Assembly: GCF_900637395.1 (NCBI RefSeq)
Contig: NZ_LR134372.1
Location: 1,178,001-1,242,000, forward strand
Reading direction: 5' to 3'
DNA length: 64,000 bases
DNA from: Campylobacter upsaliensis
GTDB lineage: Bacteria > Campylobacterota > Campylobacteria > Campylobacterales > Campylobacteraceae
Position 1 is the stretch's first letter. Each line of letters begins with the position of its first letter. This document shows positions 57,345-64,000 of this stretch, in pieces. The notes below the pieces were generated by a model. It was not told the DNA's origin, did no database searches, and saw only the letters and a program-made list of their open reading frames with translations. The position numbers and the translations under genes were made by a program.

Positions 57345-57377
57345 TATTAAATAATTTTTATTACAAAAGGGTAAATT

Positions 57378-58739
57378 TTGTTTCTTTTCATCACAAAAGA
57401 AAAATGCAAAAATATGCTCAAAAGTCTTGCTTTTTGGGTTATTTTAGGCATTATTTTGGGAATTATTTTAGGCTGTGTGCATAAGGAGTTGGCTTTAAAT
57501 GTTAAAGTTGGAGTGGATTATTTTATCCACGCTTTAAAAATTCTCATCGGTCCCATTATTTTTGTAACGATTATTTTAGGCATCATCAGTCTTGATAATC
57601 TTAAAAAAGTTGGCTCCATAGGGCTTAAATCCGTGATTTACTTTGAGCTTGTTAGCACTCTTGCTTTGGCTGTTGGAATTTTCATTACAAATATTTTAAA
57701 ACCAGGCGCAAATATGAATTTAAATCCTAATGAAATCAATAGCAAAGGTATAGAGCAGTATCTTGCAAAAAGCAATGCCGACATTAGTGCAAGCTCTGAA
57801 ATCATACAAATCTTAAAAGACGCTATCCCAACGGATCTCATCAGCCCATTTACGGAGGGAAAAACCTTACAGGTTTTAGTCCTTGCTATACTTACAGCTC
57901 TTATCATTTCTTTAATGAAAAATGAAGATAAGCAAAGCATACAAAAAGTCTTTGAAGTCGTGCAAAATTTCGTTTTTAAAATCTTACAAATCATAATGTA
58001 TTTTAGTCCCATAGCCGCCTTTTGTGCTATGGCTTTTCTCATCGCACAATATGGCTTAAGCTCGCTTCTTAATCTTGGCTATTTACTTTTAGTGATGCTT
58101 TTTGCTTGTCTTGTGTTTATCTTTGGAATTTTAGGGATTATTTGCTATTTGGCGAAGGTCAATATCTTTAAATTTATGCGTTTTATCGCCGCAGAGGTTT
58201 TAATCGTCTTTGCCACAAGCTCAAGCGAATCCGCTCTCGCCCCTTTAATGAAAAAACTCGAAAAAGCAGGAATTTCAAAAGCCACAGTAGGACTTGTTTT
58301 ACCGACTGGATATAGCTTTAATTTAGACTGCACAAATATCTATTTATCCGTGTGTCTCATCTTTTTAGCACAAGCTTTTGGTGTGAATTTATCCCTTAGC
58401 CACGAACTTAGCATTTTACTTGTTTTAATGGTCGCTTCAAAAGGAGCAGTTGGCGTTACAGGCTCTGGTTTTATCGTGCTTGGAAGCACTTTAGCCGCAC
58501 TTGGCGGTATGCAAATAGAAGAAGCTGGAGGCACTTTAGCAGAAGTTTTACCCATAGCTGCCATTAGCATTTTGCTAGGAGTGGATAAATTTATGTCAGA
58601 AATGAGAGCTGTGGGAAATTTGTGCGGAAATAGTGTCGCCGCACTTATCGTTGGCATTTGGGATAAGCAAATTGACTGGGAGAAATTCAATTACGCTATC
58701 AATCATCCTGAAAAATTTCGCAACGAAACTTTAAACTAA
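57378..58739 (+). CDS. dctA: C4-dicarboxylate:cation symporter
   Basis: A 453-residue transporter of the glutamate/dicarboxylate (DAACS) family, with about eight helices and two re-entrant loops. Conserved segments are VFATSSSESALAPL (serine-rich loop), PTGYSFNLDCTNIY and VTGSGFIVLGSTLAA. It takes up aspartate, fumarate, succinate or malate, key carbon sources for Campylobacter. The TTG at 57378 has AAAAGGG at good distance; an ATG at 57414 (MLKSLAFW) is the alternative but lacks a ribosome site. Its end overlaps the convergent barrel gene by 4 bases. Confidence 0.88.
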   Translation: MFLFITKEKCKNMLKSLAFWVILGIILGIILGCVHKELALNVKVGVDYFIHALKILIGPIIFVTIILGIISLDNLKKVGSIGLKSVIYFELVSTLALAVGIFITNILKPGANMNLNPNEINSKGIEQYLAKSNADISASSEIIQILKDAIPTDLISPFTEGKTLQVLVLAILTALIISLMKNEDKQSIQKVFEVVQNFVFKILQIIMYFSPIAAFCAMAFLIAQYGLSSLLNLGYLLLVMLFACLVFIFGILGIICYLAKVNIFKFMRFIAAEVLIVFATSSSESALAPLMKKLEKAGISKATVGLVLPTGYSFNLDCTNIYLSVCLIFLAQAFGVNLSLSHELSILLVLMVASKGAVGVTGSGFIVLGSTLAALGGMQIEEAGGTLAEVLPIAAISILLGVDKFMSEMRAVGNLCGNSVAALIVGIWDKQIDWEKFNYAINHPEKFRNETLN

Positions 58740-59557
58740 CGATTTCTTTGAAAGAAATCGTAGCGATTAATTTCCTCAAATTTGCTTTCATCTTCTTTTA
58801 ATTGTCTTAAAAAACTTTTATTTAAGCTAAAATTAAAGCCTACGCGGACGGCATTTTGAATTTCATCTTCTTTATTTTGACTTTGAAAAAGATTGAAATT
58901 AAGCACCTTATAAGGCTTATAGGTGATTTGATAATTTGCCTTTTCATTATCCTTACTCACATCAAAAATGACGGATTCGTAAGACGGAACAACAAAGCTA
59001 AGACCTAATTGCAAATTCCTCTCCACGCTTTTATCTTGAGGCATATAATAATTTGTATAAGCTTTAAGCGTATCCGTATAGCCAAATTCCGCACCCCAAC
59101 TTGAGCTATCGCTATTTTCTTCTTTGTGCTTATCGATAAAGCCATTAACGCCAAACAAAAAATTCTCGTGCATATAGCGATTAATCAAGCCACCAGAATA
59201 ATTATAGCTTTCTTGAGAAACGAAAATTTCTTTTTGAAAAAGCAAGGAGTCGTTTTCTCCTTCATAAAGAGAAGTGAGGTTTTTCATTTGAAAATTTTCA
59301 TTTTGAAAATCTAAATTCCCTTCCGTTTGATCAATGCCATTATTTTTTTCAAAAGCACTTGAAAGAGCGGAATTTAAAGCTGCTTGAAAATCTACGCTTT
59401 CTTCTTGCACCTCTGGCGTATTATTTTCATATTTAAATTTAAAACGCGTCCAATTGCCCTCTTTATTTTCCTCTAAAGCCTTACCCAATACATCTGCAAA
59501 AATAAAAGAATTTTGTGCAAAAAGGCACAACAAAATCCCTATCAATGTCTTTTTCAT
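58736..59557 (-). CDS. Exported beta-barrel-like protein, inverse autotransporter-type domain without passenger (Cj1193c-like)
   Basis: A 273-residue protein with a signal peptide (residues 1-21, ending SFIFA-D). From about residue 115 the pattern QESYNYSGGLINRYMHENFLFGVNGFIDKH is divided into alternating strands and recalls the beta-domain of intimin/invasin-type inverse autotransporters (shortened here as SGGLINRYM and LFGVNGFIDK). Aromatic-rich strands continue to about 250. No passenger or Ig repeats follow. An outer-membrane location is likely but unproved. The second of two ATGs (59557) is used. The stop overlaps dctA by 4 bases. Confidence 0.6.
   Translation of the reverse strand: MKKTLIGILLCLFAQNSFIFADVLGKALEENKEGNWTRFKFKYENNTPEVQEESVDFQAALNSALSSAFEKNNGIDQTEGNLDFQNENFQMKNLTSLYEGENDSLLFQKEIFVSQESYNYSGGLINRYMHENFLFGVNGFIDKHKEENSDSSSWGAEFGYTDTLKAYTNYYMPQDKSVERNLQLGLSFVVPSYESVIFDVSKDNEKANYQITYKPYKVLNFNLFQSQNKEDEIQNAVRVGFNFSLNKSFLRQLKEDESKFEEINRYDFFQRNR
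58739..58761. terminator. Hairpin at the dctA / barrel gene convergence
   Basis: ACGATTTCTTT (58739-58749) and AAAGAAATCGT (58751-58761) form an 11-base inverted repeat around one G, effectively a hairpin with a TTTGAAA loop. No long T run follows, so it may stop transcription only partly. It lies in the last codons of the convergent gene. Confidence 0.4.
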
Positions 59558-59692
59558 CATTTCTCATTATAAAAAATAAAAACAAATAAAAGTAAATTTA
59601 GAATTTATTAAGTTATATTTAAAACACTTTTGTTAAATTTTTTAGTTTAGGATATTACAATTGTCATTTTACTTTAGCACAAAGGTTTCGCT

Positions 59693-61210
59693 TTGAAAAA
59701 AGATAATTTTCTCGCCTTTAGCATTTTTGCCATTAGTTCGGTTTTTTTTATGATTTGGGGTTTTAATTATGTTGCCTCTCATCAAGTTATACTTTTTATC
59801 CTTGCCTCTATCTTTGGTATTTTTATGGCATTTAATATAGGTGGTAATGATGTAGCAAATTCCTTTGGAACGAGCGTTGGAGCTAAGACGGTTACCATTA
59901 AACAAGCCTTAATTATCGCCGCAGTTTTTGAACTAAGTGGAGCGATTTTTGCAGGAGGAGAGGTAACTAAAACAATAAGAAGCGGTATAGTCAATTTTCC
60001 AAGCTCACTTGATCCTATGCTTTTTGTCGCCATTATGTTAGCTGCACTTTTAAGCTCGGGGCTTTGGATTTTTATAGCAACTAAAAGAGGGTTACCTGTT
60101 TCAACCACACATAGCATAGTGGGCGGCATAGTTGGAGCTAGCATTATGATGGGACTTTTGGAATTTGATGGCACTCAAACCTTAGCTATGGTGAAGTGGA
60201 GTGAAATTTTAAGAATAGCCATAAGTTGGATTGCTTCGCCACTTTTAGGCGGTTTGGTCGCTTACATCATCTATTCTTACATAGATAAAAAAATTTTAAA
60301 GCCTGCTAAAAATTTAAATGAAGACATCAAAGAGCTTAAAAAAGCAAAAAAACAATTTAAAGAAGAATTTTTTAATGAGCTTAGAAAAAAAAGCGATGAA
60401 GAGCAAATTAGAGAGCTTAGTATCATAGCCTTAGATGATGATGAAAGTTTTTATAAAAATAAAATTAAAGAATTTAAAGAAAAAGAAAAAGCCATTGATA
60501 TTTATGGAATTTTAAAAACCCATATGCCAATTATGGCTTGTTTAGGGACTATGGTTATTGCTTCAATGTTTTTGTTTAAGGGCTTAAATAATGTCAGCAC
60601 CTTAGATGTTTTGCAGAATTTTTGGATCGTGGGAATTTTAGGCACAATTAGTTATGTCGTTACCTTTGCGGTTGTAAGCATAGTGAAAAAAACGGAACTT
60701 AACAAAACAACCGATAGAATTTTCTCTTGGTTTCAAATTTTTACCGCTTCAAGTTTCGCCTTTTCACACGGAGCAAATGACATTGCTAATGCCATAGGTC
60801 CTTTTGCAGCCATTTTAGATGTGCTTAAAACTAATGCCATTAACGCCACCTCTCCTGTGCCTTTTGCCGCTCTTGCTATGTTTGGCGTGTCTTTGGTAAT
60901 AGGCTTATGGTTCTTAGGAAAAGAAGTTATCACAACAGTTGGTCAAAAACTCGCCTCTATACGCCCTACAACAGGCTTTAGTGCAGAACTTGGTGCTAGC
61001 ATAGTCATACTCTTAGCCACTCAGCTTGGAATTCCTGTAAGCTCCACACACATTTTAATCGGTGCGGTTTTGGGTATTGGGCTTTATTCTAAAAATGCAA
61101 ATTGGATTATGATGAAGCCTATAGGCTTGGCGTGGGTTATCACCCTACCAGCAGCAGGCTTAATGGCAGCAGCCGTATTTATGGGCTTTAAAATTGCTTT
61201 AGGACTTTAA
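59693..61210 (+). CDS. pit: PiT family inorganic phosphate permease
   Basis: A 505-residue transporter with about ten helices. Two copies of the family signature are seen: NIGGNDVANSFGTSVGAKT (residues 48-66) and SHGANDIANAIGPFAAI in the second half, each with a partner VSTTHSIVG or VSSTHILIG. A cytoplasmic charged loop (about 200-275) divides the halves. It moves phosphate as a metal complex with protons or sodium. TTG start behind AAAGG. Its end overlaps mnmH by 23 bases on the opposite strand. Confidence 0.92.
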   Translation: MKKDNFLAFSIFAISSVFFMIWGFNYVASHQVILFILASIFGIFMAFNIGGNDVANSFGTSVGAKTVTIKQALIIAAVFELSGAIFAGGEVTKTIRSGIVNFPSSLDPMLFVAIMLAALLSSGLWIFIATKRGLPVSTTHSIVGGIVGASIMMGLLEFDGTQTLAMVKWSEILRIAISWIASPLLGGLVAYIIYSYIDKKILKPAKNLNEDIKELKKAKKQFKEEFFNELRKKSDEEQIRELSIIALDDDESFYKNKIKEFKEKEKAIDIYGILKTHMPIMACLGTMVIASMFLFKGLNNVSTLDVLQNFWIVGILGTISYVVTFAVVSIVKKTELNKTTDRIFSWFQIFTASSFAFSHGANDIANAIGPFAAILDVLKTNAINATSPVPFAALAMFGVSLVIGLWFLGKEVITTVGQKLASIRPTTGFSAELGASIVILLATQLGIPVSSTHILIGAVLGIGLYSKNANWIMMKPIGLAWVITLPAAGLMAAAVFMGFKIALGL

Positions 61211-62192
61211 GCCTTTCTTCATAAAGAGCCATAAGCTCTTTTTTAGCTTTTAAAAGATCATCTGTTAAAAGCTCATAGTGAATTTGTGAGCTTTTTTTAT
61301 AGCTTTTATCATAATACTCCAAAAGCATAGCAATGAGTTTTTGCCATTGTTCCTTTTTAAAAGCGTCCTCTAAATCTAAACGCAAATTAAGGCTAATATA
61401 AGGACTAATTTTTCTTAAAGAGCTGTAAAAATTTACCTCATTCATTTTGCTTTTATAAAGTTTTTCTATACGCTCTATACGCTTTTCTTGCGAAGCAAAA
61501 CAATGAATTTTGAAGCTTTTTTGCATCGCTTCATAAAGCTTTAGGGGTAGGGTTATAGAGCCTATTTTACGACTTTCGCTTTCTATAAAGGCAAGTTTTG
61601 TTTGCATAGAATAAAATAAAGCCTCATCAAAAGCCTTTTGGCTAGGCTGCTTTCCTAAAATATCTCCAAAAGAAGAGCCTAAGTGATTTGCCATTTTTTC
61701 TAAATTAATGGAATGCCCTAAAAGCTCCAAAAGCTCCGTTTTTCCACAAGCTGTATTACCACATAGCACAAGTAATTCACATTGCAAAGGTTTTGAAAAA
61801 AAGTCGTTTAAATACGCTCTATAAGCCTTAAAGCCACCCCTTAAACGCACAACCCTATATCCTAGCTCACTTAAAATCACCGCCATAGACTTTGAACGCA
61901 AACCTCCTCTAGCACAATAAATTCCAACCTTAGCACCGATTCTAAACTTGTCTGTAAAAAGAGGGATATGTTTTGCCATATTGGCACAAATATATTCAGC
62001 GCCCTTAGCTTTGGCTTTGGCTTGATTATGCTTATATAAAATGCCTATTTCTTGATGTTCTTCGCTATTTAAGGCGTAAAAATTCAAGGCTTTATTAAGA
62101 TGAGAGTGAGAGTATTCAAGCGGACTTCTCGCATCAATTAAAGCATCAAATTTTTGCTTTAAAAACTCTGCATAATCAAGCTCTTCTAGCAT
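61188..62192 (-). CDS. mnmH: tRNA 2-selenouridine synthase
   Basis: A 334-residue protein of the MnmH/SelU family (Cj0500-like). The N-terminal rhodanese domain has its active cysteine in GIYCARGGLRS (about residue 90). A P-loop CGNTACGKTELL follows near residue 143 in the C-terminal domain. It replaces sulfur with selenium in 2-thiouridine at the wobble position, via a geranylated intermediate. The ATG at 62192 gives MLEELDYAEF; the frame from 62237 lies deep inside the HIT gene and was not used. It overlaps the HIT gene by 17 bases. Confidence 0.88.
   Translation of the reverse strand: MLEELDYAEFLKQKFDALIDARSPLEYSHSHLNKALNFYALNSEEHQEIGILYKHNQAKAKAKGAEYICANMAKHIPLFTDKFRIGAKVGIYCARGGLRSKSMAVILSELGYRVVRLRGGFKAYRAYLNDFFSKPLQCELLVLCGNTACGKTELLELLGHSINLEKMANHLGSSFGDILGKQPSQKAFDEALFYSMQTKLAFIESESRKIGSITLPLKLYEAMQKSFKIHCFASQEKRIERIEKLYKSKMNEVNFYSSLRKISPYISLNLRLDLEDAFKKEQWQKLIAMLLEYYDKSYKKSSQIHYELLTDDLLKAKKELMALYEERLKVLKQF
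61223..61244 (+). terminator. Intrinsic terminator of the phosphate permease gene
   Basis: AAAGAGC-CATAA-GCTCTTT with a run of six T (61239-61244) begins 13 bases after the stop codon. It lies inside the 3' coding part of mnmH on the other strand. Confidence 0.65.
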
Positions 62193-62664
62193 TAAAAGCC
62201 TTAAGTAGTTTGTGATAAATTTTTTCCAAATCCACACCGCAAACCCTCGTTTGTCCTATGGAAGTGATAAAATTCGTATCTCCTATCCAACGCGGCACTA
62301 AATGATAATGGCAATGCGGTGCTATACCAGCACCAGCAGCTACGCTTAAATTCATACCTATATTAACCCCACTCGCTTTTAAGTGTTCTTTTAAAATTTG
62401 CACTCCCTCTCTCACAAAAAGACTCATTTCCACCCACACTTCTTCGCTTAAATTCTCTATATGTTCTTCGTGTTTATAAGGGATAACCATAAAATGCCCC
62501 GGCGTATAAGGATAGCGATTCATCACGCCAAAACAATGTTTTGCCCTAAAAAGTATGCCAAGCTCTTTATCTTTTTGAAGTTCACTTACACATAGGCAAA
62601 AGGGACATTGCTCACTTTTATCATTTAAATACTCGCTTCTCCAAGGTGCGTAAAGATGCTCCAT
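62176..62664 (-). CDS. HIT family nucleotide hydrolase
   Basis: A 162-residue histidine-triad protein. The triad motif is HCHYHLV near residue 115. An N-terminal pair CPFC and two further residues (RAKHCFGV) resemble the zinc-bearing branch related to Ap4A phosphorylase (HIT-like AP-4-A enzymes). It probably cleaves dinucleotide polyphosphates or AMP conjugates. It shares one base with trpC and overlaps mnmH by 17. Confidence 0.88.
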   Translation of the reverse strand: MEHLYAPWRSEYLNDKSEQCPFCLCVSELQKDKELGILFRAKHCFGVMNRYPYTPGHFMVIPYKHEEHIENLSEEVWVEMSLFVREGVQILKEHLKASGVNIGMNLSVAAGAGIAPHCHYHLVPRWIGDTNFITSIGQTRVCGVDLEKIYHKLLKAFNARRA

Positions 62665-63446
62665 TAATCCTCACATAAGGCTTTAAGAGCCTTACCCTCA
62701 TCATTTTGTCTCATAAAATATTCACCGATTAAAAAAGCATCAACGCCTATTTTTTGAAGTTCTTTCAAAAATTCCTTATCTTCTAAACCACTTTCTGCGA
62801 CGATGATTTTAGAATTTGGAATTTGAGGGATAAGCTTCTCGCAAAGACTCATATCCATAGTAAAATCGTCCAAATTTCTATGATTAATCCCGATAATATC
62901 AGCTCCAGCTAAAATCGCTTTTGTTAAATCTTCTTTATTGTGAATCTCCACTAAGGCTTCAAGTCCCAAATGCCTACTAAATTCCAAAAGTGCCTTAAGC
63001 TCTTTTGTGCTTAACATTTTTGCGATTAAAAGCACAAAATCCGCCCCATAAACCAAAGCTTCTAAAATTTGATACTCATCGAAAATAAAATCCTTTCTAA
63101 GCAAAGGAATTTGCGTATAACGGCGTATAAGACTAAGATATTCTAAAGAGCCTTTGAAATAAAAAGGCTCCGTTAAAATAGAAAGTGCGGCGGCGGAATT
63201 TTTTTCATAATTTAAGGCTATATTTAAAGGGTCAAAATCTTCTCTTAAAATTCCCTTACTAGGACTAGCCTTTTTCACTTCAGCGATGATTTTTATCTCA
63301 TTACCAACTCTTTTTAACGCCTTGCAAACATCTTTTGGAAAAAAGGGATTAGCCGCTAAAGAGCGTCCAAGCATATCGTAAGGTAGGGTAAATTTGCGCT
63401 TTTCTAATTCTTCTTTTGTTTTTAAAAAAATTTCATCTAATATCAT
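62664..63446 (-). CDS. trpC: Indole-3-glycerol-phosphate synthase
   Basis: A 260-residue TIM-barrel enzyme of tryptophan synthesis, closing the indole ring. Catalytic segments are [13 protein letters not shown] (Glu and Lys), LLRKDFI (Lys), ALVEIHN (Glu) and INHRNL, and IVAESG (Glu, Ser). It is a single-function enzyme, not fused to trpF. It stands apart from other trp genes, between a TPR protein and a HIT gene, as in C. jejuni. Overlaps the TPR gene by 14 bases. Confidence 0.95.
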   Translation of the reverse strand: MILDEIFLKTKEELEKRKFTLPYDMLGRSLAANPFFPKDVCKALKRVGNEIKIIAEVKKASPSKGILREDFDPLNIALNYEKNSAAALSILTEPFYFKGSLEYLSLIRRYTQIPLLRKDFIFDEYQILEALVYGADFVLLIAKMLSTKELKALLEFSRHLGLEALVEIHNKEDLTKAILAGADIIGINHRNLDDFTMDMSLCEKLIPQIPNSKIIVAESGLEDKEFLKELQKIGVDAFLIGEYFMRQNDEGKALKALCED

Positions 63447-64000
63447 TTAAACAAGCCCTTATCGCTTTTTGATGCTCTTTGCTTTCACTCGAATTTGCGA
63501 ATTCTTTATCCACAAAAGTCTTTTCTAAAAGCCCCCAAGCCTTTTTGCAATCTTTTAATTTATAATAGCCCCACGCCAAAGAGTCTAAATAATAAAAATT
63601 ATTCGGCTCTTTTTGAAGAGCAAGCTCCACAAATTCCATGCCCTTTTTAACATCTAAGTCATAATCAATCAGCAAATAACCATAATAATTTAAATAAAGA
63701 GGGGAATTCTCTTTTGTCATCGCTTTTTCAAATTTTTTAGCCACACTTTTAGCGACCTCTAAACTAGGCTTTGTATTAAAACTAGCTTCTTCAAATTCAA
63801 ATACCGCCGCACGAAGCAAATGCTCCTTATCTCCATTTTTTTCATAAAGCTTTAGGCTTAATTCTTTTGCCTTGTCAAAACGCTTTAAATTTTGTAATAA
63901 AAAAACCTTAAGTTCATCGTCTAAGTCATACTGAAAGGCTAAATCTAGGGCTTTTTGCCTTTGATTTTGCTTGATATAAATTTCAATCAAAGCGAGTAAA
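63433..64000 (-). CDS. TPR-repeat protein, 5' part outside window (Cj0497-like)
   Basis: The last 189 codons of a longer gene; the frame stays open to the window edge, and no real start is seen (a TTG at 63990 is only an internal leucine codon). The chain is made of helical pairs with TPR-type spacing, for example [20 protein letters not shown] near the end and [14 protein letters not shown]. The C. jejuni homologue is a lipoprotein, but the lipobox would lie outside. Probably an outer-membrane or periplasmic scaffold. Overlaps trpC by 14 bases. Confidence 0.75.
   Translation of the reverse strand, partial: LLALIEIYIKQNQRQKALDLAFQYDLDDELKVFLLQNLKRFDKAKELSLKLYEKNGDKEHLLRAAVFEFEEASFNTKPSLEVAKSVAKKFEKAMTKENSPLYLNYYGYLLIDYDLDVKKGMEFVELALQKEPNNFYYLDSLAWGYYKLKDCKKAWGLLEKTFVDKEFANSSESKEHQKAIRACLNDIR

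Noticed and set aside
57205-57377. AT-rich region before dctA as a possible small RNA or origin element
   Set aside because: Only poly-A and AT-rich repeats are seen; no stable stem, no DnaA-type boxes.
61188-62237. Longer start for mnmH at 62237
   Set aside because: The extra 15 residues lie within the HIT gene and have no homology-like pattern; the ATG at 62192 gives the normal N-terminus.

Overview
The window is AT-rich, densely coding chromosomal DNA from a Campylobacter close to the C. jejuni / C. upsaliensis group. The evidence is a nearly complete set of Campylobacter-type genes: a sigma28-driven Cj0977-like gene, the FlpA adhesin, the hydABCD uptake hydrogenase, petABC with a di-haem cytochrome, the CetABC energy-taxis genes, and Maf flagellin-modification genes carrying poly-G tracts. 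The order of gene blocks differs from what I recall of C. jejuni NCTC 11168, so this is a rearranged relative and not that strain. Locus names of the form CjNNNN are from memory. No insertion sequence, prophage, CRISPR array or rRNA gene was seen. No stretch longer than 300 bases lacks a gene; the widest gap (35072-35368) holds a tRNA gene and two promoters.

Layout: 1-2850 holds a truncated low-molecular-weight phosphatase, the Cj0977-like gene, a small lipoprotein, an anchored nuclease and a dipeptidase. 2848-11380 is one long minus-strand operon (murJ-cysS-msbA-pyrD-M16 protease-dapA-FabL-like reductase). 11438-14495 is a small lipooligosaccharide group (two glycosyltransferases and divergent waaF). 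14485-18574 is hydABCD. 18679-33895 is a near-continuous minus-strand run: mnmC, amidase, flavoprotein, tyrS, spoT, rpoZ, pyrH, then EnvC-like/ftsX/ftsE, trmB, flpA and an RluD-type pseudouridine synthase. 33971-35071 is mrdB (rodA), followed by a CAU tRNA.

On the plus strand, 35369-42502 holds yebC, two tandem maf genes, a cyclophilin, a DedA protein, a split ThrE-type exporter and a zinc-ribbon protein. 42499-49681 (minus) is argS, tatA, gmk, an acidic protein, fliR, an ABC ATPase, tsf and rpsB. 49838-57211 (minus) is petABC, mnmG, cetB, cetA and cetC. 57378-61210 holds dctA, an orphan beta-barrel gene and a phosphate permease. 61188-64000 (minus) is mnmH, a HIT protein, trpC and a truncated TPR protein.

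The most notable feature is the tandem maf pair at 36073-39846. The two paralogues carry poly-G tracts at the same position near the 5' end. The first tract (13 G) leaves its gene out of frame; the second (14 G) leaves its gene in frame. The out-of-frame junction reads TGATG, so the body of the first gene might still be restarted. Other points of interest are the lost zinc ligands in the LytM domain encoded next to ftsEX, a receiver-like domain fused to a very acidic tail, a FabL-type enoyl reductase, an orphan inverse-autotransporter-like barrel, and the rpsB leader.
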